From a bacterium (lineage in GTDB: Bacteria > UBP15 > UBA6099), in contig JAKQPS010000113.1 in assembly GCA_029564595.1 (NCBI GenBank), forward strand, positions 248,001 through 312,000: 64,000 bases of DNA, written 5' to 3'. Shown in pieces: positions 53,224 to 61,976 of the stretch. How positions within the stretch are numbered: the first letter of the stretch is position 1; the number at the start of each line of letters is the position of its first letter. The notes beneath the pieces were generated by a model. It was given only the letters and a program-made list of their open reading frames with translations. It did no database searches and was not told the origin of the DNA. Made by a program: the position numbers and the translations under genes.

Positions 53224-54840
53224 ATGGAGGATATGGTGTCCGACCTTTTGCTTCAACAGAAGAACGACCTGCTGAAACAGCTTATTTCGGTGATGAACAC
53301 CACCATCAAGCTGGACAATATCCTGAGATATATCCTTGATTTGATTAACATGGTGACAACCGCCGAAGCCAGCGTCATCATGACCAAAGAAGTTCTCGAA
53401 GGGGAGAACCTGACAGTGAAGGCGGTGGCGGGCGAGTTGAAAAAGACGCTTGTCGGCAAGGAATGGCCGATGAGCAAGGGGCTGATTTCCGAGGCGTACA
53501 CTACCGCAAAGGAAAAGATTGTCAACAAGCCGTCCGCCGAGCCGGGCTATTCGCCTGACATCAACACATTCCTGAACATCACGGTAAGCACGGCGATGGT
53601 GATCCCCCTCAACTCCGACGGGCGCATGGTCGGAGCTTTAGAGGTAATCAACAAAAAAAGCGGACTGACGTTCCAGCCGGAAGATATGGAACTGGCGATG
53701 GTGCTGGCCGAACAGGCGGCGGCGCTTCTGGGCCAAGCGGCGGCGGTGAAAAGCACGGAAGCGCGCATTCAGCGTTTCAACGCTTTGCTCGGAGTGGCAA
53801 AAGAAATCGCGCAACTCGATGACCTGCATTCTCTTCTTTTGAGAATCATGAGCGCGGCGAAAAAAGTCATGCGCGCCGAGGCCAGTTCGCTCTTTCTAGT
53901 GGATGAAAAAACAAACGAGTTGTACATAGAGAACGCGCAGGGCGACGTGGGAGAGCAGATAAGCCAGATACGGCTGCCGATCGGTCGCGGGGTGGCAGGC
54001 TGGGTCGCCCAAAAGGGCAAACCCGATCTTGTGCCGGACGCATATCAGGATTCTCGCTTCAACCCGGAGTTCGACAAGAAGACCGGTTTCAGAACGAAGT
54101 CAATAGTTTGCGTGCCGCTGGAATTCAAAGGCAGGACGACTGGCGTCATACAAATCATCAACTCGATGGATAAAGAGGCGTTCGAGGAAGAAGACGTCGA
54201 TTACATGGTGGCGCTTGCGGGACAGGCGGCTGTCGCCATAGAGAACTCCCGGCTTCTGAAAGAAAACAAGGAACTCTTCCTAAACGTCGTTATGTCGCTG
54301 GTCAAGCTTATAGATTCAAGGTACAAATATTTCGCCGGACATTCGGTGAGAGTCGCCACGTACGCGTCGCTCACCGCGCGCATGATGGGGCTTACGGGGG
54401 ACACTGTGGAGAGAGTGCAGATATCGGCGTTTCTGCACGATATCGGCAGATTGCAAATACCCGAACGCGTGTTGCTTAAGCCCGGCCCTCTGGCTCCCGA
54501 AGAAATCAAGGTTGTCAGGATGCAACCTTTGATAGGCGCAAAATTCGTGCAAGGCATCAAACAACTGGGTTACGCGGTTGAAGCGATTCTCGGCCACATG
54601 GAGCACTACAACGGACAGGGATATCCGCGCGGACTCAAAGGCGAAGACATTCCTCTGTTCGGAAGGATAATAGGGCTTTGCAACGCGTTCGACGCGATGT
54701 GTTCCGAACGACCCTACCGTCAGCCGATGGAGATGAACGCGGCGAGAGGCAAAATATCCACTATGGCGGGAAGCCAGTTCGACCCCAACGTGGTGAAAGC
54801 TTTCATCGCGGTTTATGACAAAGGCCTTATCAAACGATAG
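53224..54840 (+). CDS. Two-GAF-domain HD-GYP protein
   Basis: 538 residues. ATG 53224 has no good ribosome-binding site; GGAGG inside the first codons would suit a start at 53233 or 53236. A helical N-terminus, then GAF domain 1 (about 20-165) and GAF domain 2 (about 185-345; SSLFLVDEKTNELYIE, LPIGRGVAGWVAQKGK). The HD-GYP domain (about 355-538) has HD at 405-406 (LHDIGRLQIPERVL) and the GYP segment GHMEHYNGQGYPRGL, differing from the usual HHExxDGxGYP at one His and the Asp. It probably hydrolyses cyclic di-GMP, or another cyclic dinucleotide, under control of ligands bound by the GAF domains. No partner gene nearby. Confidence 0.9.
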   Translation: MEDMVSDLLLQQKNDLLKQLISVMNTTIKLDNILRYILDLINMVTTAEASVIMTKEVLEGENLTVKAVAGELKKTLVGKEWPMSKGLISEAYTTAKEKIVNKPSAEPGYSPDINTFLNITVSTAMVIPLNSDGRMVGALEVINKKSGLTFQPEDMELAMVLAEQAAALLGQAAAVKSTEARIQRFNALLGVAKEIAQLDDLHSLLLRIMSAAKKVMRAEASSLFLVDEKTNELYIENAQGDVGEQISQIRLPIGRGVAGWVAQKGKPDLVPDAYQDSRFNPEFDKKTGFRTKSIVCVPLEFKGRTTGVIQIINSMDKEAFEEEDVDYMVALAGQAAVAIENSRLLKENKELFLNVVMSLVKLIDSRYKYFAGHSVRVATYASLTARMMGLTGDTVERVQISAFLHDIGRLQIPERVLLKPGPLAPEEIKVVRMQPLIGAKFVQGIKQLGYAVEAILGHMEHYNGQGYPRGLKGEDIPLFGRIIGLCNAFDAMCSERPYRQPMEMNAARGKISTMAGSQFDPNVVKAFIAVYDKGLIKR

Positions 54841-55052
54841 CCTCTGCGTCCCCTGCCCGCTCTTTCATCTATTTGCTATAGCGCCTTTCGATTATCATGT
54901 TTGACGTTAAGTTGCGATTCAAGACGCTTGCCAATGCTTTTTGCCATCTACGATAAGGGGAGCCGCGGTTTTTCTTCGAGCATAAATAATTTGAAATTAA
55001 TATTTATTTCTGATATGTTTTTTAAACGCGAGTGAATATTAAGGAGGATATT

Positions 55053-55511
55053 ATGGCCGACGCTAGAAATTTCAGAAAATATCTCGAAGAGCTTTCTGGA
55101 AATAATTATCTAAAGAAAAAAGTAAAAGCTCTCGAGAAAAAGAACGAAACGCTCGAAAAAGAAATGAAGGAATTGAAAGACCTTCTTAAACAAATCAAAA
55201 CCAACATTCCCAAAGCTCTTCCCAAGCAAAAAGGGAGAAAACCTCGTCCGATGATAAGAATCATCGAGGACGAACTGGCGAAACAAAAAGACGGAAAGAT
55301 GAAAGTCACCGACATCGTAAAGATGTTGAAGAGGAAGAATATAAAGTCAAAGACGCAGAATCTGTATTCGTCCGTGGCCGCATCGCTGGCGAACAGCCCG
55401 AAGTTCGAGAAAATCGGAAAGGGCGAATATCGTCTAAAATCAAAAGCTTCGGCTGCTCCCGCCAAGAAAAAAGTCGTTAAGAAAGCGACGAAAGGCAAAT
55501 CCAAGTCATAA
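55053..55511 (+). CDS. HARE-HTH domain basic protein, possible nucleoid factor
   Basis: 152 residues from ATG 55053, behind AAGGAGG. Residues about 20-50 form a Lys/Glu-rich coiled coil (LKKKVKALEKK, ETLEKEMKELKDLL). Residues 66-130 match the winged-helix HARE-HTH pattern (IRIIEDELAK, KVTDIVKMLKRK, SKTQNLYSSVAASLAN, FEKIGKGEYRLK). The tail is Lys/Ala-rich (APAKKKVVKKATKGKSKS), as in histone H1-like bacterial proteins. HARE-HTH domains occur in eukaryotic chromatin proteins and bacterial DNA-associated enzymes. A DNA-packaging or chromatin-like role is inferred. Monocistronic, with its own terminator. Confidence 0.75.
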   Translation: MADARNFRKYLEELSGNNYLKKKVKALEKKNETLEKEMKELKDLLKQIKTNIPKALPKQKGRKPRPMIRIIEDELAKQKDGKMKVTDIVKMLKRKNIKSKTQNLYSSVAASLANSPKFEKIGKGEYRLKSKASAAPAKKKVVKKATKGKSKS

Positions 55512-55559
55512 TCAATGAGACCGGCCCATCTGGGCGGCCCCGTAGTGTGTTGAGATTTC

Positions 55560-55596
55560 ACAAGCCTTCCCCTGAAAAGGAAGGCTTGTTTATATT
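55560..55596 (+). terminator. Rho-independent terminator after the HARE-HTH gene
   Basis: An 11-bp perfect stem ACAAGCCTTCC/GGAAGGCTTGT with an 8-base loop (55560-55589), followed by TTATATT. A second GC-rich inverted repeat, GGCCCATCTGGGCGGCC, precedes it at about 55532. Confidence 0.75.
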
Positions 55597-55648
55597 AGAA
55601 TACTCTTCGATGATCTGGACTCTGTCGGACAGTCAACACGGCGAAGAC

Positions 55649-56545
55649 ATGAAGACGCATATTTCAAGAATGTCCATACTAATAGCGACGGCGTTAATTA
55701 TCGCCTGCATTCCGGCGAAAGCCGAGGCCTTAGTATGCAACGGGTCGAGCGCGTTGTGCGACAGGCGCTATGACGAGGCAGTATTCGCAGGCGCTCACAA
55801 TGCTATGTCCAGCGCGGAGGCAGGATGGATTCTTCCCAATCATTATGTGGGAATAGAAAAACAGCTTGATTTCGGCGTAAGAGCGTTGAATCTGGACATA
55901 TACGTATACTCAGGAGAAGTATATATGTGTCATTCCGACTGCGCGTTCGGAAGAAGGCCTTTAAAAGACGCGCTGTCTGCGGTTAAAAGATTCATGGAGA
56001 ATAATAAGGGGGAAATAATTACAATCAACTTTCAGGACGAGACGCGTGGCGAAATGGATGTGGCATCCGTGTTCGAGGAGGCAGGACTGTCGGAATACGC
56101 GAGCGAACATAAAAGAGGAGAGAGTTGGCCGACGCTTCACGAAATGATAGACTCCGGCAAGCGTCTCGTCGTCTTCGGCAATAGCGGATACTCTCGCGCC
56201 CCGTGGTTTCTTGTCGAGAGCGAACACGCATGGGCTTCGCCTTATTATGCTGAAACTATCAAGCAATTTGAGTGCGGAAACGCAGTGGAAGACCGTCAGG
56301 TATATATACTTTCTCATTTTCTGACCGCGCCGTACGCGATGCCGCCCCTAGCCGCCAAAGCAAACAAGAAAGATATTATTGTCGGGCGCGCCGCGAGATG
56401 CTGGAAAGAAACAGGGAGACGTCCCAACATTATTCTATTCGACTTCGCGACCGTCGGAGATGTTGTGGAAGCTGTTTCGATGTTAAATGAAATGCGCGAC
56501 CCGTCAGACCGCCGCCCAATATCGCGACAGGAGACACGGGAATGA
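55649..56545 (+). CDS. Exported PLC-like phosphodiesterase
   Basis: 298 residues from ATG 55649 (in-frame starts further up overlap the terminator). Residues 1-27 are a signal peptide (ILIATALIIACIPAKAEA). The (beta/alpha)8 PLC-like fold is marked by the first catalytic His in FAGAHNAMSS (H50), LDIYV (D83) and the second His in MCHSDC (H95), then FMENNKGEIITINFQDE. The pattern fits the eukaryote-like PI-PLC X-domain family found in secreted bacterial proteins. It would cleave a phosphodiester outside the cytoplasm; phosphatidylinositol is not established. Its stop overlaps the EamA transporter start (ATGA). Confidence 0.8.
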   Translation: MKTHISRMSILIATALIIACIPAKAEALVCNGSSALCDRRYDEAVFAGAHNAMSSAEAGWILPNHYVGIEKQLDFGVRALNLDIYVYSGEVYMCHSDCAFGRRPLKDALSAVKRFMENNKGEIITINFQDETRGEMDVASVFEEAGLSEYASEHKRGESWPTLHEMIDSGKRLVVFGNSGYSRAPWFLVESEHAWASPYYAETIKQFECGNAVEDRQVYILSHFLTAPYAMPPLAAKANKKDIIVGRAARCWKETGRRPNIILFDFATVGDVVEAVSMLNEMRDPSDRRPISRQETRE

Positions 56546-57420
56546 AAAAAGCGCCGCCCGCTCTAGCCGGAGGGCTTCTTCTGCTCGGAGTGTTTTTCTG
56601 GGGCGTCACGTTCCCGGTGGTCAAAGAGGCGATGCGGACGCTCGATGTGTTTTCATTTCTTGCGTTCAGGTTTTTCGCCGCCGGGGTTCTTCTGTTCGCG
56701 ATGTATTATAAGAAAATCGTAAGATGCTCGAAAGCCACAATTATTAAAGGAATCGGAATAGGAGCGCTGCTTGCGCTTTCTTTTGCCGCGCAGACGCTGG
56801 GAATAAAATACACAACCGTTTCCAACGCGGCATTCATAACTGGACTGTACATAATAGTCGTTCCCGCGGTCGTGGCGATATTGGACAAGAGAGCGCCCGG
56901 AGGCGCTCAGACGCTTTCGGTTATTATGGCGTTGGCCGGACTGACAATTCTGACATTCACGCTTCCGTTTTCACTCAACGCGGGAGACTGGTGGACTCTG
57001 CTCTGCGCGTTCACGTTCGGGCTGCACGTTGTCTCCATGGGACGAATGATGGGAGACGTGGACGCGGAAGCGTTTTCTGCGATACAGGCAATGACTGTGG
57101 CGATTCTATGCGGAGTCGCCGGGATTTTTTCCACAGGCGGGCTGGATTTTGCCGCGGGGGCCGCGTCGTGGAAAGCGATTCTGTTCTGTGCCGTTCTGGG
57201 AAGCGCGTTTACTTTCACGGTGCAGGCGCGCTACCAGCGGAGCATTTCCGAGATCAGCGCGGCGGTGATATTCTCCGCCGAGCCGCTGTTCGCGGCGATA
57301 GTCGCAAATTTCTATCCGGGAATCAACGAGCCTCTCACAGCGCGGACGCTGATAGGAGGACTTCTGATTTGCGCGGCAATGGCGGTGTCAGGCGCAAAAA
57401 CGGCAAAAACCCCAAAATAG
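56542..57420 (+). CDS. EamA/DMT-family transporter
   Basis: 292 residues with ten predicted membrane helices in two EamA repeats, each about 140 residues (FWGVTFPVVKEAMRTLDVF opens the first). Signature segments NAAFITGLYIIVVPAVVAIL and GSAFTFTVQARYQRSISEISAA are typical. Members of the drug/metabolite transporter superfamily move amino acids, nucleosides or other small molecules across the inner membrane. The four-base overlap with the phosphodiesterase gene suggests linked expression, perhaps to take up or export its product. Substrate unknown. Confidence 0.92.
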   Translation: MKKAPPALAGGLLLLGVFFWGVTFPVVKEAMRTLDVFSFLAFRFFAAGVLLFAMYYKKIVRCSKATIIKGIGIGALLALSFAAQTLGIKYTTVSNAAFITGLYIIVVPAVVAILDKRAPGGAQTLSVIMALAGLTILTFTLPFSLNAGDWWTLLCAFTFGLHVVSMGRMMGDVDAEAFSAIQAMTVAILCGVAGIFSTGGLDFAAGAASWKAILFCAVLGSAFTFTVQARYQRSISEISAAVIFSAEPLFAAIVANFYPGINEPLTARTLIGGLLICAAMAVSGAKTAKTPK

Positions 57421-57611
57421 CTATCTTTTTGTTACCGAGACATAATTTTTAATATGGATTCAAAACTCGCGAATTTGTCCTGTCACTATGTTGCGCTTTT
57501 GATGAGTGAAATTATGTGCTAAAATCCAATGCGCGACGAAGATTATACATCGGACATCATCGCAGCGTCTGAGAATGAAAAATAACACAACAATAATGGA
57601 GGATAGATGCA

Positions 57612-58373
57612 ATGAGAATGCCTTTGATAGCAGGGAACTGGAAGATGAACGGAGACGTGGCGGGAGTTGAAAAGTTTGCGGACGAATTCGAGATTTCGCA
57701 GGATATCATAGAAAAGCGTCAGATGGCAATCTGCCCGCCCTTGACGCTGATGAGCGCGTGGAGAGCGGCCGCCGAAAGCAAACCGCACATCAAGCTCGGA
57801 GCGCAGAACGCGCACTGGAAGTCGAGCGGCGCGTACACCGGCGAAGTGTCTCCCGGAATGCTAAAGGAAGCCGGTTGCTGGTGCTGCATCGTCGGCCATT
57901 CGGAGAGGCGGCAGTATTTCGGAGAGAACGACGCGGATGTGAACAAGAAGATGAACGCGCTTCTTGACGCGGGATTGGTTCCGATCGTGTGCGTTGGAGA
58001 GACGCTGGAAGAGCGCGAGGCCGGGAAGATGGAACAGGTTATAACGACGCAGGTTTCAGGCAGCGTTCTAGCTTCCGCCGACAGAGGCGATCTGTCCGTG
58101 ATAGTGGTAGCATACGAACCCGTGTGGGCAATCGGGACAGGGAAAACAGCCACCTCCGATCAGGCGCAGGAAGTCTGCGGACTTATCAGAAAACTGCTGT
58201 CGGACAAGCTTGGCGCGGCTTCTGCGGACGCCATAAGAATTCTGTACGGCGGAAGCGTGAAACCTGACAACATGTCGGAACTCATGTCGAAGCCGGACAT
58301 CGACGGAGGTCTTGTCGGCGGGGCAAGCCTTAAAGCGTCTGACTTCATGGGCATAGTAGGATATAAAGAGTAA
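57612..58373 (+). CDS. tpiA: Triosephosphate isomerase
   Basis: 253 residues, normal length; ATG 57612 behind GGAGG. Interconverts dihydroxyacetone phosphate and glyceraldehyde 3-phosphate. Catalytic residues are in place: N9/K11 in GNWKMN, H96 in VGHSERR and E169 in AYEPVWAIGTG, with phosphate loops YGGSVKP and VGGASL. Other glycolytic genes are not nearby; the next gene, rodA, begins about 50 bases later on the same strand. Confidence 0.98.
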   Translation: MRMPLIAGNWKMNGDVAGVEKFADEFEISQDIIEKRQMAICPPLTLMSAWRAAAESKPHIKLGAQNAHWKSSGAYTGEVSPGMLKEAGCWCCIVGHSERRQYFGENDADVNKKMNALLDAGLVPIVCVGETLEEREAGKMEQVITTQVSGSVLASADRGDLSVIVVAYEPVWAIGTGKTATSDQAQEVCGLIRKLLSDKLGAASADAIRILYGGSVKPDNMSELMSKPDIDGGLVGGASLKASDFMGIVGYKE

Positions 58374-58424
58374 GCTGGCGCGCGCGACGGAAATTGCAAC
58401 GGAACAGAAAACGCGGAACTAGCT

Positions 58425-59534
58425 ATGCTGCCGAGGGGTTTTTTAAAAAATCTGGACGCGGGGCTGATCGGCTCCTCCGGGCTGTTGGCTCTGATAGGTC
58501 TGGCGTCTCTGTATTCTTTGGGCCGCCAAGACCCTTCGGGTTGGATGTCGCAATTTTCCTTCAATCAGGCGATGTGGCTTGTCGCCGCCGTCATCCTCGG
58601 CATAGCATGCTGGACTCTCAACTACCGCTTGTGGGACAGGTTTTCGTGGGCTTTGTATATAGTGAATATAGCGTTGCTGGTCGGGCTGCTCATTGCGGGA
58701 ATGACGATCAAGGGCGAGGCCACGATGCGCACCCTCGGCGCTGGCAGCATCCAGCCTTCAGAGCTTGCGAAAGTCCTCTTCATCGTCACTTTCGCCGGAT
58801 ACCTCGCAAGATACCGCGAAGAGATGGACAAACTTCTTTTCCTCAGTCTCGCCGCAGCTCAGTTCATACTGCCGTTCATTCTCATAATGCTTCAGCCGGA
58901 CCTCGGAACAGCGATAGTGTTCATAATTGTTTTCTTCGCGATGCTTTATGTGAGCGGCGTCGACTGGCTGACTGTTTTCGTGAGCATGGTGGCGCTTGTT
59001 TCCGCGGGACTCGCGGCCTCTCCTTTCGCGCTTAAAGAGTATCAGTTCAAACGGTTGATATCGTTCATAAACCCAGACGCGGACCCTCTCGGCTCCGGCT
59101 ACCAGCTTGTTCAGTCTAAGATAGCGATAGGTTCGGGAGGACTGTGGGGAACGGGATTGCTGGACAGTCCGCAATCCGGGCTGGGCTTTCTGCCGGCGTC
59201 TCACACGGATTTCATATTCTCGTCGATTTGCGAGCAAGCGGGATTCATAGGGGGGGCAGCAGTCATTCTGCTTTTCGCGTGGTTCCTTTTCAGAGTGGTC
59301 CGCATAGCGTCTCAATCCGAAGACCTTTTCGCGGTGTACATCGCCGCCGGAATCTTCGCGATGATCGCCGGTCAGGCAATTATCAACATCGCCATGACAA
59401 TGGGCTTGTGCCCGATAACCGGATTGCCATTGCCATTTGTCAGCTATGGCGGAAGCTCGATGCTTGTGAACGCCGTAGCAGTGGGGCTGCTTCTTAACAT
59501 CTCAATCAGGCGGAGAAAAATAATGTTCGGCTGA
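58425..59534 (+). CDS. rodA: Peptidoglycan polymerase RodA (SEDS family)
   Basis: 369 residues, ATG 58425. Ten membrane helices with SEDS signatures: LGAGSIQPSELAKVLFI, LQPDLGTAIVF (containing the conserved catalytic Asp), SGYQLVQSKIAIGSGGLWG, LPASHTDFIFSSICEQAG and GLPLPFVSYGGSSML. RodA polymerises glycan strands for side-wall growth with a class B penicillin-binding protein. The length and sequence fit RodA better than FtsW. The mreBCD and mrdA genes are not in the window. Confidence 0.95.
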   Translation: MLPRGFLKNLDAGLIGSSGLLALIGLASLYSLGRQDPSGWMSQFSFNQAMWLVAAVILGIACWTLNYRLWDRFSWALYIVNIALLVGLLIAGMTIKGEATMRTLGAGSIQPSELAKVLFIVTFAGYLARYREEMDKLLFLSLAAAQFILPFILIMLQPDLGTAIVFIIVFFAMLYVSGVDWLTVFVSMVALVSAGLAASPFALKEYQFKRLISFINPDADPLGSGYQLVQSKIAIGSGGLWGTGLLDSPQSGLGFLPASHTDFIFSSICEQAGFIGGAAVILLFAWFLFRVVRIASQSEDLFAVYIAAGIFAMIAGQAIINIAMTMGLCPITGLPLPFVSYGGSSMLVNAVAVGLLLNISIRRRKIMFG

Positions 59535-59572
59535 CGGCGTTATCAGAGCGCCGTCGCTGAGGGAGATAAGAA

Positions 59573-60325
59573 ATGTCGAAAGATGAAAATCTCGCTGTTC
59601 TCGTGTTGGCGGCCGGCAAGGGAAAACGCATGAAGTCAGACATCGCAAAGGTGTTGCACGAGGTCGCGGGCAGACCGATGTTGTCTTACGTTCTGGACAG
59701 GGCGTCGGAACTTGGAGCCGCGCGCGTAATTGTCGTCGTCGGGCATAAAAAGGAAACCGTCATTTCCATGCTTCCTTCAGGAGTGAGCCACGCCGTTCAA
59801 GAACCGCAGCTTGGAACCGGTCATGCAGTGATGTGCGCGGAGGGCCTGTTCAGAGACGCTCAGGGCGACATCTTAATCCTTTATGGAGACGTCCCGCTGA
59901 TAACGACCCGCACAATCCGTTCGCTTTGGGAAAATCATAGAGAATCGGAGAATTCCGGAACGATACTAACCGCGATTCTAGCCGAGCCTGCGGGTTACGG
60001 CAGGATTGTCAGAAACGAATCGGGCGGAGTAGACGCAATAGTCGAGCACAAGGACGCCGGGCCGCAAGAACTCGCCATAAAAGAGATAAACACCGGAATA
60101 TGCTGTTTTAAAGTTGCCGATCTTCTATCAGTGCTAACGGAAATAAAAGACGACAACGCGCAGGGCGAGTATTACATCACTGACGCAGTGGGTCTGATGA
60201 GGAGCCGCGGGATGCGTGTCGGAGCGGTCGTGGCGTCGAACCCGGCTGAGACGGAAGGCATAAACACGGAAGAACAGAGAGCCGCGGCGGAGCTTGTCAT
60301 GATAAATCGCCTCGGCGGCAATTGA
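59573..60325 (+). CDS. GlmU-type N-acetylglucosamine-1-phosphate uridylyltransferase, pyrophosphorylase domain only
   Basis: 250 residues; ATG 59573 behind GGGAGATAAG. VLAAGKGKRMKSDIAKVLHE is the nucleotidyltransferase signature, QEPQLGTGHAVMCAE and YGDVPL bind UTP and metal, and GYGRIVRNESG and VEHKDA bind the sugar. Full-length GlmU has a second, left-handed beta-helix acetyltransferase domain; here the protein ends after the first domain. It should make UDP-GlcNAc or a related UDP-sugar for cell-wall synthesis, which fits the rodA neighbour. The acetyltransferase may be a separate gene, or the substrate may differ. Confidence 0.85.
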   Translation: MSKDENLAVLVLAAGKGKRMKSDIAKVLHEVAGRPMLSYVLDRASELGAARVIVVVGHKKETVISMLPSGVSHAVQEPQLGTGHAVMCAEGLFRDAQGDILILYGDVPLITTRTIRSLWENHRESENSGTILTAILAEPAGYGRIVRNESGGVDAIVEHKDAGPQELAIKEINTGICCFKVADLLSVLTEIKDDNAQGEYYITDAVGLMRSRGMRVGAVVASNPAETEGINTEEQRAAAELVMINRLGGN

Positions 60326-60371
60326 ATATTATTGCTTTTGCTTTGGAAATCACTTTTGCAGCTTCAGTGCG

Positions 60372-61178
60372 TCAAACGCGCGAGCGGCGCGGGCGGACAG
60401 CTCCGGAAAGTAGAAACACCGCGGCTCCAAGCAAAACGATGGAAGATCCGCTCGATATGTTCAGATAGTAGCTGGCGAAGAGACCGCCGATGACAGTGAA
60501 GAAAGTGTAAACCATCGAAGCGGCGATTACTGCGCGGTAATCATTGAACCACATTCTTGCCGTCGCGGCTGGCAAAACCAGCAGCGCGCTGATAAGCACT
60601 ATGCCTATGACTTTCATGCTCATCACCACAGTGACGGCTATCGCGCCGAGAAGCGCGTAGCGGAGAGCGTCCATAGGGAGCTTGAGCGCGCGCCCGTATT
60701 CTTCGTCGAAACACATTACAATAAACTCTTTGAAGAACAAAGCGACGACGCCGAGCACGACCGCGCCCATAGCCGCCACCGCGATGATGTCGCCTGAAGT
60801 CACAGCGAGAATGTTGCCGAATAAATAGCCGAATAAATCCACTGTGTATTGTTTTTTTAAGCCGATTAAGAGAGCGCCCATAGCCATCGCGACGGAGAAC
60901 ATGATGCCGATAGCGGTGTCTTCGGAAACTTTCCTCGACTGGCTGACCCTCGCCACTATCAGGGCGGCGGCGAATGAAAAAACGACCGCGACGCCGACGG
61001 GATTCGCGCCGATGAAGCTGCCAAGCGCCGCCCCGCCAAAAGCGGTGTGGGATATGCCCACCCCTATAAAACCGAGATTGCGGTTCACCACGAAGAAAGA
61101 AATCACCGGACAAACCAAACTGACCAGAGCGCCGACTATGAGAGCCCGCTGCATGAATGTGTATTCGAATATTTCCAT
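60372..61178 (-). CDS. Metal ABC transporter permease (ZnuB-like)
   Basis: 268 residues; ATG 61178, one base after the ATPase stop. About eight membrane helices in the ABC-3 family pattern (FMQRALIVGALVSLVCPVIS, NLGFIGVGISHTAFGGAALG, GIMFSVAMAMGALLIGLKKQ). It forms the channel for Zn(2+) or Mn(2+) in the inner membrane. Last gene of a znuA-znuC-znuB operon transcribed leftward, converging with the GlmU-type gene. Confidence 0.92.
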   Translation of the reverse strand: MEIFEYTFMQRALIVGALVSLVCPVISFFVVNRNLGFIGVGISHTAFGGAALGSFIGANPVGVAVVFSFAAALIVARVSQSRKVSEDTAIGIMFSVAMAMGALLIGLKKQYTVDLFGYLFGNILAVTSGDIIAVAAMGAVVLGVVALFFKEFIVMCFDEEYGRALKLPMDALRYALLGAIAVTVVMSMKVIGIVLISALLVLPAATARMWFNDYRAVIAASMVYTFFTVIGGLFASYYLNISSGSSIVLLGAAVFLLSGAVRPRRSRV

Positions 61179-61179
61179 A

Positions 61180-61971
61180 TCAGTCCGCGGCCTCGGAGTC
61201 TTCCCGTTCGCGCCGGACGACCCGGTGCGGGATGTCCCCGTGCAGGAATATCTCTTTGTGTTCTCCTATGAAACCCTCCGTCACCGGGCATGTCAGCCTT
61301 TCAGGCTTGTCGTGAACCACCACATTCACGTTCACGCAGGCGACTTGGTTGCAAACGCGGGGTATCACGCCCATATCATGGGTTACTATCATTATAGTAA
61401 GGCCTAAATCATCCCTGAGCCTTTCTATCAAAGCGTAGAACGAGTCCTGAGAATGAGCGTCCATGCCGGCCGCAGGCTCGTCGAGCAGAAGAAGCTCCGG
61501 CTTGGCGGCGAGCGCGCGGGCTATGAAAACGCGCTGCCTCTGTCCGCCGCTCAATTCGGAGATGTGGCGCGAGCGCAGATCGCCCACCTCCATGATTTCA
61601 GCGGCCTCCGCCGCAGCCGCGCGCTCGCTCGCCCCCGCCCTCTTCATCATCCCAAGCTCGCCGTACATCCCCATTAGTATCACATCGATGACTTTTATCG
61701 GGAAGCGCCAGTTGGCCGAGGCATGCTGCGGCATATATCCTATGCCCTTGCCATTGGCGGAGCGTCTGAAATCAAACTGAATCTGTCCTTCCGCAGGTTT
61801 TATCAGACCTGCTATTAGTTTCAAAAGAGTGGACTTTCCGCCCCCGTTCGGGCCGACCATTCCAAACACCTGTCCGCGCTCGACTTCCATGCTGACTCCG
61901 GCAATAGCCGGAGCCGCCGCTCCGTCGTATGAAAACAAAATCCCTTTTGCCTTTACGATCGCGTCAGACAA
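61180..61971 (-). CDS. Metal ABC transporter ATP-binding protein (ZnuC-like)
   Basis: 263 residues; TTG start at 61971, six bases downstream of the znuA stop with GAGGTAGAG ahead. Walker A MVGPNGGGKSTLLKL, Q-loop YMPQHA, signature ELSGGQRQRVFIARAL, Walker B LLLLDEPAAGMD and H-switch VTHDMG. It energises the ABC-3 permease encoded just downstream. A 40-residue C-terminal extension with charged residues (VVRREREDSEAAD) is slightly longer than usual. Confidence 0.93.
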   Translation of the reverse strand: MSDAIVKAKGILFSYDGAAAPAIAGVSMEVERGQVFGMVGPNGGGKSTLLKLIAGLIKPAEGQIQFDFRRSANGKGIGYMPQHASANWRFPIKVIDVILMGMYGELGMMKRAGASERAAAAEAAEIMEVGDLRSRHISELSGGQRQRVFIARALAAKPELLLLDEPAAGMDAHSQDSFYALIERLRDDLGLTIMIVTHDMGVIPRVCNQVACVNVNVVVHDKPERLTCPVTEGFIGEHKEIFLHGDIPHRVVRREREDSEAAD

Positions 61972-61976
61972 TAACT

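Noticed and set aside
52769-53275. 168-codon frame on the plus strand before the GAF/HD-GYP gene
   Set aside because: Overlaps the next gene in another frame, lacks a ribosome-binding site, and shows no protein-like pattern.
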